64,000 bases of DNA, taken from assembly GCA_964036045.1 (NCBI GenBank), contig OZ038378.1:168007975-168071974 (forward strand). Direction: 5' to 3'. The notes beneath the pieces were generated by a model. The model searched no databases. It was not told the DNA's origin and worked only from the letters and a program-made list of their open reading frames with translations. A program made the position numbers and the translations under genes. Position 1 is the first letter of the stretch. Each line of letters starts with the position of its first letter. This document shows, piece by piece, positions 51,735-62,907 of this stretch. This DNA comes from Eutreptiella sp. 'Long Island Sound 2002' (taxonomy: Eukaryota; Euglenozoa; Euglenophyceae; Eutreptiales; Eutreptiaceae).

Positions 51735-54700
51735 ATCCCCACCGCTGCAGAGCGGGGGGCAAAATCAGAAGTGGCCCATAAGTGAGCAAAATGGCTACCT
51801 CACCCCCGCCGTATCGGGGATCGCCACCGCTTCAGAGCGGGAGGCAAAATCAGAAGTGGCCCACAAGTGCGCAAAGTGGCTACCTCACCCCTGCCGTATT
51901 GGGGATACCCACCGCTGCAGATCGGGGGGCAAAATCAGAAGTGGCCCACAAGTGGGCAAAGTGGCTACCTCACCCCTGCCGTATCGGGGATCCCCACCGC
52001 TGCAGAGAGGGGGGCAAAATCAGAAGTGGCCCACAAGTGAGCAAAGTGGCTACCTCACCCCTGCCGTATCGGGGAGCCCCACCGCCTCAGAGCGGGGGGC
52101 AAAATCAGAAGTGGCCCACAAGTGGGCAAAGTGGCTACCTCACCCCTGCCGTATCGGGGATCCCCACCCCTTCAGAGCGGGGGGCAAAATCAGAAGTGGC
52201 CCACAAGTGGGCAAAGTGGCTACCTCAGCCCTGCAGTATCGGGGATCCCCACCGCTGCAGAGCGGGGGGCAAAATCAGAAGTGGCCCCTAAGTGAGCAAA
52301 TTGGCTACCTCACCCCTGCGTATCGGGGATCCGGACCACTGCAGAGCGGGGGGCAAAATCAGAAGTGGCCCACAAGTGGGCAAATTGGCTACCTCACCCC
52401 TGCGGTATCGGGGATCCCTACTGCTGCAGATCGGGGGGCAAAATCGGAAGTGGCCCACAAGTGGGCAAAATGGCTACCTCACCCCCGCCGTATCGGGGAT
52501 ACCCACCGCTGCAGAGCGGGGGGCAAAATCAGAAGTGGCCCACAAGTGGGCAAAATGGCTACCTCACCCCTTCAGTATCGGGGATCCCCACCGCTTCAGA
52601 GCGGGGGGCAAAATCAGAAGTGGCCCACAAGTGGGCAAAGTGGCTACCTCACTTCTGCCGTATCGGGGATCCCCACCGCTTCAGAGCGGGGGGCAAAATC
52701 AGAAGTGGCCCACAAGTGGGCAAAGTGGCTACCTCACCCCTGCCGTATCGGGGATTCCACCGCTGCAGAGCGGGGGGCAAAATCAGAAGTGGCCCACAAG
52801 TGGGCAAAGTGGCTACCTCACCCCTGCCGTATCCGGGATCCCCACCGCTGCAGAGCGGGGGGCAAAATCAGAAGTGGCCCATAAGTGAGCAAAATGGCTA
52901 CCTCACCCCTGCCGTATCGGGGATCCCCACCGCCTCAGACCGGGGGGCAAAATCAGAAGTGGCCCACAAGTGGGCAAAGTGGCTACCTCACCCCTGCCGT
53001 ATCGGGGATCCCCACCGCTGCAGAGCGGGGGGCAAAATCAGAAGTGGCCCACAAGTGGGCAAAGTGGCTACCTCACTTCTGCCGTATCGGGGATCCCCAC
53101 CGCTTCAGAGCGGGGGGCAAAATCAGAAGTGGCCCACAAGTGGGCAAAGTGGCTACCTCACCCCTGCCGTATCGGGGATTCCACCGCTGCAGAGCGGGGG
53201 GCAAAATCAGAAGTGGCCCACAAGTGGGCAAAGTGGCTACCTCACCCCTGCCGTATCCGGGATCCCCACCGCTGCAGAGCGGGGGGCAAAATCAGAAGTG
53301 GCCCACAAGTGGGCAAAGTGGCTACCTCACTTCTGCCGTATCGGGGATCCCCACCGCTTCAGAGCGGGGGGCAAAATCAGAAGTGGCCCACAAGTGGGCA
53401 AAGTGGCTACCTCACTTCTGCCGTATCGGGGATCCCCACCGCTTCAGAGCGGGGGGCAAAATCAGAAGTGGCCCACAAGTGGGCAAAGTGGCTACCTCAC
53501 TTCTGCCGTATCGGGGATCCCCACCGCTTCAGAGCGGGGGGCAAAATCAGAAGTGGCCCACAAGTGGGCAAAGTGGCTACCTCACCCCTGCCGTATCGGG
53601 GATTCCACCGCTGCAGAGCGGGGGGCAAAATCACAAGTGGCCCACAAGTGGGCAAAGTGGCTAGCTCACCCCTGCCGTATCCGGGATCCCCACCGCTGCA
53701 GAGCGGGGGGCAAAATCAGAAGTGGCCCATAAGTGAGCAAAATGGCTACCTCACCCCTGCCGTATCGGGGATCCCCACCGCCTCAGACCGGGGGGCAAAA
53801 TCAGAAGTGGCCCACAAGTGGGCAAAGTGGCTACCTCACCCCTGCCGTATCGGGGAACCCCACCGCTGCAGAGCGGGGGGCAAAATCAGAAGTGGCCCAC
53901 AAGTGGGCAAAATGGCTACCTCACCCCTGCCGCATCGGGGATTCCCACCGCTGCAGATCGGGGGGCAAAATCAGAAGTGGCCCACAAGTGGGCAAAATGG
54001 CTACCTCACCCCTGCCGTATCGGGGATCCCCACCGCTGCAGAGCGGGGGGCAAAATCAGGAGTGGCCCACAAGTGAGCAAAGTGGCTACCTCACCCCTGC
54101 CGTACCGGGAATATCCCCATTGCTTCAGAGCGGGGGACAAAACCAGAAGTGGCCCATAAGTGAGCAAAATGGCTACCTCACCCCTGCCGTATCGGGGATC
54201 GCCACCGCTTCAGAGCGGGGGGCAAAATCAGAAGTGGCCCACAAGTGGGCAAAATGGGTACCTCACCCCTGCCGTATCGGGGATCCCCACAACTGCAGAG
54301 CGGGGGGCAAAATCAGAAGTGGCCCACAAGTGGGCAAAGTGGCTACCTCACCCCTGCAGTGTCGGGGATCCCCACCGCTTCAGAGCGGGGGGCAAAATCA
54401 GAAGTGGCCCACAAGTGGGCAAAGTGGCTACCTCACCCCTGCCGTATCGGGGATCCCCACCGCTGCAGAGCGGGGGGCAAAATCAGAAGTGGCCCACAAG
54501 TGGGCAAAGTGGCTACCTCACCCCTGCCGTATCGGGGATCCCCACCGCTGCAGAGCGGGGCACAAAATCAGAAGTGGCCCACAAGTGAGCAAAGTGGCTA
54601 CCTCATCCCTGCCGTATCGGGGATCCCCACCGCTTCAGAGCGGGGGGCAAAATCAGAAGTGGCCCACAAGTGAGCAAAATGGCTACCTCACCCCTGCCGT

Positions 54701-56005
54701 ATCGGGGATCCCCACCGCTTCATAGTGGGGGGCAAAATCAGAAGTGGCCCACAAGTAGGCAAAGTGGCTACCTCACCCCTGCCGTATCGGGGATCCCCAC
54801 CCCTGCTGAGCGGGGGGCAAAATCAGAAGTGGCCCACAAGTGGGCAAAGTGGCTACCTCACCCCTGCCGTATCGGGGATCCCCACCGCTTCAGAGCGGGG
54901 GGCAAAATCAGAAGTGGCCCACAAGTGGGCAAAATGGCTACCTCACCCCTGCCGTATTGGGGATACCCACCGCTGCAGAGCGGGGGACAAAATCAGAAGT
55001 GGCTCACAAGTGGGCAAAGTGGCTACCTCCCCCCTGCCGTATCGGGGATCCCCACCGCTTCAGAGCGGGGGGCAAAATCAGAAGTGGCCCACAAGTGGGC
55101 AAAATGGGTACCTCACCCCTGCCGTATCCGGGATCCCCAACGCAACGGAGCGGGGGGCAAAATCAGAAGTGGCCCACAAGTGAGCAAAATGACTACCTCA
55201 CCCCTGCCGTATCGGGGATCCCAACCGCTTCAGAGTGGGGGGCAAAATCAGAAGTGGCCCACAAGTGGGCAAAGTGGCCACCTCACCCCTGCTGTATCGG
55301 GGATCCCCACCGCTTCAGAGCGGGGGGCAAAATCAGAAGTGGCCCACAGGTGGGCAAAATGGCTATCTCACCCCTGCCGTATCGGGGATCCCCACCGCTT
55401 CAGAGCGGGGGGCAAAATCAGAAGTGGCCCACAAGTGGGCAAAGTGGCTACCTCACCCCTGCCGTATCGGGGATCCCCACCGCTTCAGTGCGGGGGGCAA
55501 AATCAGAAGTGGCCCACAAGTGAGCAAAGGGGCTGCCTCACCCCTGCCGTATCGGGGATCCCCACCGCTGCAGAGCGGGGGGCAAAATCAGAAGTGGCCC
55601 ACAAGTGGGCAAAATGGCTACCTCACCCCTGCCGTATCGGGGATCGCCACCGCTTCAGAGCGGAGAGCAAAATCAGAAGTGGCCCACAAGTGGGCAAAGT
55701 GGCTACCTCACCCCTGCCGTATCGGGGATCCCGACCGCTTCAGAGCGGGGGGCAAAATCAGAAGTGGCCCACAAGTGGGCAAAATGGCTACCTCACCCGT
55801 GCCGTATCGGGGATCCCCACCGCTTCAGAGCGGGGGGCAAAATCAGAAGTGGCCCACAAGTGGGCAAAATGGCTAACTCACCCCTGCCGTATTGGGGATA
55901 CCCACCGCTGCAGAGCGGGGGGCAAAATCAGAAGTGGCCCACAAGTGAGCAAAGTGGCTACCTCACCCCTGCCGTATCGGGGATCCCCACCGCTGCAGAG
56001 CGTGT
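51735..56005 (+). repeat. 85-bp satellite array, about 50 copies
   Basis: Head-to-tail units containing GGGGATCCCCACCGC, the dyad CCGCT-GCAG-AGCGG, GCCCACAAGTGGGC and GTGGCTACCTCACCCC. Between about 52.6 and 53.8 kb, variants (ATTCCACC, ATCCGGG, CACTTCTG) recur every 425 bp, a five-unit higher-order repeat. Because 85 is not a multiple of 3, each frame reads an 85-residue period; the long open frames are by-products. No spacers are present. Similar arrays can mark heterochromatin or centromeres, but nothing here proves that. Confidence 0.95.
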
Positions 56006-56605
56006 GACACATATGCTACAACTAAGCGAAGACATGGACACGGCCATAGGCTGAGCCTTGCCCACGGGGTCACACAATACTCTAGCCACAATGGTGGCTG
56101 TCCATCTTTGCATATGACGGCGCACCGGCCATTTCTGAGCATCGCTTTTGTGTGTGGCGGGTCAGTTTTTCAAGTGGGCCTTTGGTTAGGCCTTGTCTCT
56201 TTATTTTCAAGCAAGTAATCAAGCAAGCTTCCATCTTACAAGCAGGAGCTCACTCGTTACTGCAAGCGTTAGATCAAGCACAGCAAGTACATCAAGCACA
56301 TTCAAGCTCTCATAAACTCTCTGAGGCACGAAGGTGCAAGGTGTGGGCATCGTACCCGTGTTTCCATTTGTGCCTAGTGTGTCGATTACTTACCCTGAGG
56401 TCATCGTGACCTCTTCCCTCTATTCAGTGGGCTACCGCGCGCACGGTGGGGCCGTCGTGGCCGTGTTTTTTAGTGGCCTAAGCGTGGCACAAGACAGAGG
56501 CGGACACAAGACATTAATGCATGGCACGGCAACAACATAGTACAGGTCGTCAATCACAGTGCTCATTGTTCAAGTTTGTGAAAAATTGATTGTGGTGGCT
56601 GTAAG
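56006..56605. other. Unique-looking spacer right of the satellite
   Basis: No supported gene. A CAAGCA-rich stretch (about 56200-56310) is mildly repetitive. It may be part of the element that carries the hairpin motif at 56606. Confidence 0.5.
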
Positions 56606-56688
56606 GACTGTTACCACGGTTGCCCCGCGTTGCATTGCAGGACACGACCGTTAGACCCCCGTGGTAACAGTCCCCTGGCCAAAGGCCA
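56606..56688 (+). ncRNA. Structured RNA-like motif, copy 2
   Basis: A perfect 14-bp stem, GACTGTTACCACGG (56606-56619) with CCGTGGTAACAGTC (56659-56672), then a small hairpin TGGCC-AAA-GGCCA (56676-56688). It is related to 33348-33426, with paired substitutions that keep the stem intact. The flanks GGCTGTAAG before and CCATC(A/T)GTTTT after are also shared. Confidence 0.5.
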
Positions 56689-57654
56689 TCAGTTTTGAGG
56701 TTTCATTCATCTTGGTTTCCCTGACCTCTAACTCTACTTTCCCACGTGTCCCCGGTTGCAGGCACAGTCATAAGCTACGGTCACACTTTCCCGTCGCTGT
56801 TGCTGGCAGCTTTTCCCAAAAGTAAAATTTTGGCACTGTTGCGCTGCACCGTTTCGCAGATACCGTTACCTTCAGAATTGTTTAAAAGTGTGATTTCACT
56901 TTGCCTTTAGTTTTGATCCTGAAGAAAAATACCAACTTTACCTACTAGACCCCACAATGCTTTTTGCGACCAGACTCTGCGCGCAACAGCTCGCGATTCT
57001 GCCTACTACTTATTGCGGGATCTGCGGGATCCCGTTATTGAATTTCCGGATTTTGGCGGTGGTTCAATTACCACTGTTCGGAGCTAATTCAGCGGCCGTG
57101 CGACCGGCTCCGAGATTGCCAGTGTCGGTTCGAATCCCTATGGGAGGGATTATGTGACAACCTGACATTTGCTGTTTTTTGTAGCTTTGTGACTGCTACG
57201 TTCCTCTTGGGCATGTACTTCCTGCCCGTGGCAGTCGTTCTAAGTGGGAGGGGTGAAGCAGGTCACAACCCTACCCTAGCATATTGCCCCTAAGGGATCA
57301 TTATATGACCCTATATATGGGAGTATGGTATATTATATTCCATTTCCTTGTTACGAACATAGGATGTGGGATAGATAAAGCAATCTTGGATCTTTAATAG
57401 TTATATGAATTAGTAGATGATGAGGTGGATTTTACATATGTGCATATCAGGTATTTCATTGGCTATGTGTATCATATCTTTTTGCAGGATACTATTCAGC
57501 CAACACGATCGTTATGTCTTCTTTGCCAAGCAATGTTGCTGCCCATGCCATTGTGACCTCTGCTCCTGACCCTACGGTCTGGTTTCAACTCGGGGCATCA
57601 ACGTTGTTTGACAGCACATTTTAATGCTTCTTCCACATTCGGGATGTAGCATTT
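56689..57654. other. Non-coding stretch with possible LTR start
   Basis: No gene supported. GTGGGAGGGGTGAAGCAGGT (about 57241-57260) looks like a polypurine tract followed by an LTR start of the E1 type (TGAAGC...), with TATATATGGG at 57311-57320, but no partner LTR lies in the window. Confidence 0.35.
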
Positions 57655-57999
57655 TTGGACTTTCACCAACAATCACCCATTTCCATCCCTTCTCAACGTT
57701 TTTGGTACCTTTTTTATACCCTCCATATGGAACACGTACTTGCATGTGGATGGGTCGCACCTACAGAGGGGGACAATGATGATGAAGATGTTGTGGTTGA
57801 CGATGGTGATGTATATATCCTTTGTTGCCCCAATTCTAACCTCGAGAAAATGCAGCTTACGGAAAGATATAGGAAAAATATACAATATTTCAGAAAAGTG
57901 AAACAACATTTGGGGGCGGGGTGCCCCCTTTCCCCATCTACCCACTACAGGGGTACATTCGCTTTTCTTTTCTTCTTGGGGGGGCTAAGGCCATGCTGA
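57655..57999 (+). CDS. Possible exon, about 114 aa, unknown
   Basis: An open frame preceded at about 57480 by TTTTTGCAG, a possible splice acceptor. The product has an acidic patch (EGDNDDEDVVVDDGDVY) and a basic helix (EKMQLTERYRKNIQYFRKVK). No family is recognised and the end is low in complexity, so coding status is doubtful. Confidence 0.2.
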   Translation: MDFHQQSPISIPSQRFWYLFYTLHMEHVLACGWVAPTEGDNDDEDVVVDDGDVYILCCPNSNLEKMQLTERYRKNIQYFRKVKQHLGAGCPLSPSTHYRGTFAFLFFLGGLRPC

Positions 58000-58029
58000 G
58001 GTGGCGAAGGCTGCTCTGAATCAAAGATC

Positions 58030-58118
58030 ATAACTGTCCCATGCTACATTTGTCTCACATCGCAATGTGGTAGCGGACGTGACAAATTGTAAAGGTGAGC
58101 CGATTCTGATGTGTTTCA
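58030..58118 (+). repeat. Fragment of the SINE-like repeat
   Basis: Shares CTGTCC, TGCTAC and GTGGTAGCGGA followed by TGACA, in order, with the SINE-like insertion at 60755-60920. Diverged and without visible target duplications. Confidence 0.45.
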
Positions 58119-60574
58119 AATTCTAGGACGATTCAAGCTCAAAGTATCACTGGCGCACCAACATATGTCCCCAAAATGATCACGGCATTTCAGAAAAGGC
58201 TGAAATTCTGCAACAGCCGCAATTCTACTTGTGCTACTCTGGCCAATTTCTTGCACTGCTGGCGCACTACGTGCATGCTGCGCACGCAAAAGCTGGGATA
58301 CTCACCCAAGAATACCCGTCACATGTCTAGTACCATGGCGAAGCAGCAAAGCCCACCGTTGGTACATGCGACCCCATTCAAATGCCCCACCATACCCACA
58401 ATAGTCTGCGCATGTGTGTTGTGTTGGGAACGTTGATGAGCCCCTCTGCAGCCTGACAGTCCTTCAAGCTGGTGTCGACTGGCGAGATACGCCCAAAGAC
58501 ATGTTTATATCGATCTTGAAACTAATCGGGTTTGTAATGCTGTTCATTGATCAGGTGTTTCCAAATTTGCAAACTACTAGCTGAAGAATGCTGCCCTCCC
58601 AATACCCAGTACCGCCCAGCTGGAAGAAAAAGGAGTGATAATGATTGTCATGTCAGGTGTCTGACACAAACAAAATGTGCAAAACATACTTCCACGGTCC
58701 TTTAGCAAACAGTCCACTCGTCCAAGGTCCTGTCCATTATACATGGCAAAGGTGAGGGGGAGGAAATAGGGAAAATGGTTGAAAATGGGCAGAAATGGCT
58801 GACAATTCAAATGTGCCACATCCTAAATGCTTAGGAAGCTAAAAAAAAGACCTGGTACGAGTATTTGCCGACGTCCAAAACTTCGCACTGCGTGCATGGC
58901 ATTCCCTCTGGCACCTTCGTATGCTTTTATGGTCACCTCCTGAGACTCACCTCTCCAGAGTCTGGTTACGAGGCACCAAAGTACTGGCACACAATGGGGG
59001 CAGGGCTGAATAAGATGGGTAATAGCTCTAGGGGCTCAGGCCCAGCCCCCGCTGATACTGGATTTTCATGGAAACTGACTCGCTACCAAATTTTCATATC
59101 ATGAAGCCTCAACACGGGGGGGGGGGGGGATTCTGTGTCTACGAAAAATGAATCTACAAATTCTGGCACGACAAAATCTGTGCCATTTCTTAAAAAGGAG
59201 CAAACAAACTATGTATGGTTCCCGAAAATTGCTCATGAGAAACAGTGGCTGCCTCAAAAGTGAAGGCACAGCTGAAGGAGGACGCCCGCTCCCAAAAATA
59301 CAAAACACACTGCTCAACATAATGATCTGACGAAAAGCGGCCATGTGTGGACCAGCACAAGGAGCATGCAGACACCAGTATGTACTTCAGCACTTCTGGG
59401 ACTTCCATGGGAAAGTAATCATCATTAACCAAATCCTCTGGCATGGTGCAAATGAGCGAATTCCCCCCTGCCCCCTGGTACGCTTCCATTGAACACAAGA
59501 AAAGAGAGCGCCTTTCGACACACCAGGGGAGGGACAAGCAGCAACAGGTGGCCAAGGCTTGCTTAAGCAAGACGTCACAGCAGCAACTGCTGCTGAACCC
59601 CACATCCCCAAAATGCAGCTGCAGAGCCATTGGGCAGGAGAACCCAGAGGGTGTGTCCAAACCCCCTTTCACGAATCTGTTTGTCACATGGGTGGGTTAG
59701 TGCAGGCGTGAAACCAGGTGAATTCAAAATGCATGCAGAATGTGTGCAGGTGTATAAACTGATGACATGCAATGCAACTTTCATCACAGGGCTGCATCTG
59801 CTGCACGAAGGGAATTATGCGCAATGCATATTGTGGCAGTATTGTCATAGGTAAACATCACTCCCTGCAACAGGCCAATTTGACCACCCCCAACCCCATT
59901 GGACAGTAGTTGGCTGTGCATGATTGTTCCCTCACACCCCTGAGGGAACATGGCCAAAGTGACAATTCCATCGCCGAAAGAGGCTAAAAGACAACATGCA
60001 GTGTTCCAGAAAAGCCAAATGCTCCGATCTTGGAGGGGTACGCACAGTTCAGCCCCTAAAACATGCTCCACAACAGAATCTACGAAAGCGCCCGGTTGAC
60101 TGAAAAACCCACGTGAAAATGCACTTCCCAAATTCTTGGCGATAAATTTTAATGAAAACTGCCATGGGCCGCCGTTGTTTAGCTGGCAGGTGTCGCTCCC
60201 TGTCGTGCCCTCTCTGTCTCTCTCCCGTCGGCCTCCCTTCTGCACTGCACATACAGGGAAGACGCAGGGAATCAAAACCATTGATGTGGAGTATCGGTGT
60301 CTCCCGGCGCCCAGCGAACACCTGTCCCACTCGCTAAAGGGGCCGGTGTGTAGCTAAACTTAAGTTTAAGGGGTTAAACTTGAGGTTTAGTGCCCAGTGC
60401 ACAGTCAGGCATCAATGGAACAAAGGTGCAGCATGCATGAAATGACCAACAAGTGGCAGGCCCCAAGGGTTGCCCTGGTCTACTGAGACATCGGCTCAGT
60501 ATGCCACGATTTTCGGCGAGAATAGAGTCCACCTTGAAGGGCTGGACATGATTCAGAAGGACCACTGGACTGGC
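58119..60574. other. Intergenic or intronic DNA, no confident gene
   Basis: On the minus strand, frames at 59190-59687 and 59784-60281 look moderately protein-like (for example CTMPEDLVNDDYFPMEVPEVL), and a similar phrase (HCLEDLANDEISVPIVTG) occurs in a minus-strand frame at 62355-62924. These may be exons of related genes, but no domain is recognisable and no splice structure could be confirmed. Confidence 0.3.
59118..59199. repeat. About 80-bp dispersed repeat, copy 1
   Basis: A G run followed by GATTCTGTGTCTACGAAAAA through to TTTCTTAAAAAGGA. Almost identical to 62826-62907, and both flanks differ. Confidence 0.8.
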
Positions 60575-61260
60575 GTCCCCCCCCACCCCCAAATCGGCGA
60601 AGAAATCCCAACAAATCGGCGGAACAAATCGGCGCACCGATGTTTTTTGGCAACTTCCCAGTGACCTGCATCTCGGTCCAGGCCCCAGACTCACCTTCCT
60701 TTTGGTTGCCATGCAGTTACAGTCATGTGGAAACCCAATGTGTCTCTCAATTTTTTTGGCTCTGACCAAGACGAGCTGGCGTAGCGTGCTTGCTTCACAG
60801 TACTCGAGGTGACCCCTCGGGATCAAGGTTCAGAGCTGTCCAGTGCTACGATGATCCCACAAATGACTGTGGTAGCGGATCTGACACGTAGTGGGGATTA
60901 GCTGAGTCTGAAACCAGTCTGAAACCCAATGTGTCTCTCAATTTTCGAAAAAAATTTTCATCGCACAGTCTCTACATAGTCCTTGAGCATCAGTATGCCA
61001 AGTGCATTCATTACTCTCATGGAAAATGCACTATGTCAACGTGCTCAGAATGATGATTCAATTTTCACTACAACAATTTTTGTCACATATCCTGCAGTAG
61101 TCAATCTGATGAGAAAATTTTTTTTCATGCACAAACAAAGCCTACCTGAAGAAGACGAACACACAGGCTTCGCATTACAACATCACTGGTCTTGGAGTGG
61201 TCAATTTGATGGGAAAACTGTTTTTTCATGCACAAACCATGGCCACCACAAGAAGACAAA
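60575..61260 (-). mobile_element. Diverged relative of the 1005-bp transposon
   Basis: Read on the minus strand it aligns in order with 12880-13230: TTTGTGCATG(G/A)A and TTTTCTCA, ATGCTCA(A/G)GGAC, GAAAATTTTTTTC, ACATGACTG, CCAAAAGGAAGGTG, TTGTTGGGATTTCTTCGCCG and a G run. Its terminal inverted repeats are not visible. A SINE-like sequence is inserted at 60755-60920. Confidence 0.6.
60755..60920 (+). mobile_element. SINE-like insertion with 25-bp target duplications
   Basis: A 166-bp insert flanked by direct repeats of 25 bp beginning GAAACCCAATGTGTCTCTCA (60730-60754 and 60921-60945). The related transposon at 13080-13110 shows the uninterrupted arrangement. The head has a tRNA-like TGGCGTAGCG and GGTTCAGAGC. 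A short T run at its left edge would be an A tail if it is read on the minus strand, so orientation is uncertain. Confidence 0.65.
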
Positions 61261-62825
61261 GGCACCTGCAGCCAGAATCCACTGAGTGGGGGGCTAATGA
61301 CGAGGCGCCTGAAGAGCGGCGGCTGAAGAACGAACTGGGGCGTACAGAGCAAAGACAAAAGTCGCAAACTGCACCCTGACCAGCATCAGGGTACTTGTCC
61401 CGCAGAAGAGTTTGATCAGTGGGGGACAACGAATCCGAGGGGACCAGACACAGGTCTTTTTGTGAGCAGCAAAAACACTTCATGGTGTCAATCTGAAACA
61501 ATGGATATCAAAAGACATGAATTATCCAGTGTCGCAAAGTAAATGATGCATATCTTAGAGTGACCCCCTGCCAGTGAAGCACAAGTCAGGTGTCCCAGAA
61601 TCCCAGAAACCCCAACCCATCGGCAGAATGAATCGGCAAAACCCCAGATTCCCAACGAATAGGCAGAACGAATCGGCAGAACAAATCGGCGAAACTCCGA
61701 AACCCAACAAATCGGCAGAACAAATCGGCGAAGTCAGCCGAATTCGGGGGCCAATTTTTTTTTGGGGGGGGGGGGGCGGTGGACTGGACTCTCCAGCCGG
61801 AAAGCTTGGTAGCACCCATGGCAGCAACCATGGCACAGGTCAGGCAGCAAATTTGGTACAGGGCTTGACTGCAGGCTTCATCGAGGCGACCACTTTTTTT
61901 CAGGAATATCTTGCGTGAAGTATAGCTTTGTGTCAAAAACATTTGCCAAGCCCCATACTCCAAGAGCACGCTGTGCACACATAATCTCAGTATGTGGCTC
62001 ACTCCACACCACTTGGAAGGCGCGATCTGCAGTGGTCAAGGATTCCACACCATGTCAGACTGAAGTAGTCTTGAACCCTGAGCCGGAAGTAAATGCAAAC
62101 CCACACATTGCCATACCGTCACTGTGACTGCTTGAGGAAGCGCCACTGTGCGATGGTTTAAAACACTGCAAGACCAATTGTCATCAGCCAATGTCATGGA
62201 GCGTGGCTGCTTCTAACAGCTGGAACGGCAAAGCCACTTCCAACCCCGTGCGGGGGGCGAGGGGGGGCACAAAACTGTTTGATTGCTCCTCCTTGTCTCT
62301 AGGGTAGTCTCTGCATGGCACACTACACTGACAGCCCCGAGCATTGGGGTGACGTTACGGAACCAACCTCAAAGCCACCAACCTCAACGCCACAAGAAAA
62401 GTGCTGATAGAGGTGCGAATAAACATCACGAAGCAGATACTGTTGCTGTCCACATCGCCTTGAAGATAGCCCTCTGGAACACAAACCTGGGGCTTATGCT
62501 GTTTTCCACTGGCTGACTCACCCTGATGAGGGCCCCCAATTATCCTTCCCGTCACAATCGGAACAGAAATCTCATCATTGGCCAGATCCTCCAGGCAATG
62601 AATCACTATGCGGACACCCGCACAGCAACCGACACAGCCTGACAATAATATCACACTGGTGATGGACATGTCAGTCAGCAAGCATGCAGTCTGCGGCCAC
62701 GTATGTACGGTCGGTTCACCTCCCCTGAAATGCACCAAGACACACAAACAGTTCTGCAAGAGGCACTTGTTGGGGTCTGCAAGAGCAAGAAAAAGAACAC
62801 TCAGATTAGTGGAAGTAGAGAATAA
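61261..62825. other. Intergenic DNA with an AATCGGC-rich cluster
   Basis: 61617-61735 holds about eight copies of (A/G)AATCGGC or near-copies with CAGAAC spacers, the same words found in the small transposon family. A long G run is at 61764-61776. No supported gene. Confidence 0.5.
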
Positions 62826-62907
62826 AGGGGGGGGGATTCTGTGTCTACGAAAAATGAATCTACAAATTCTGGCGCGACAAAATCTGTGCCATTTCTTAAA
62901 AAGGATT
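62826..62907. repeat. About 80-bp dispersed repeat, copy 2
   Basis: Same orientation and nearly the same sequence as 59118-59199, 3.7 kb away. Confidence 0.8.

Noticed and set aside
23944-56005. CRISPR-like regular repeats
   Set aside because: Both arrays are head-to-tail without unique spacers, no cas genes are present and the context is eukaryotic.
51712-56054. Frames of up to 455 codons in the 85-bp array
   Set aside because: All frames of a stop-free 85-bp unit give the same 85-residue period; this is satellite DNA, not a repeat protein gene.
57125-57137. tRNA gene suggested by GGTTCGAATCCC
   Set aside because: A perfect B box, but the flanking T stem does not pair and no matching A box or acceptor stem is present.
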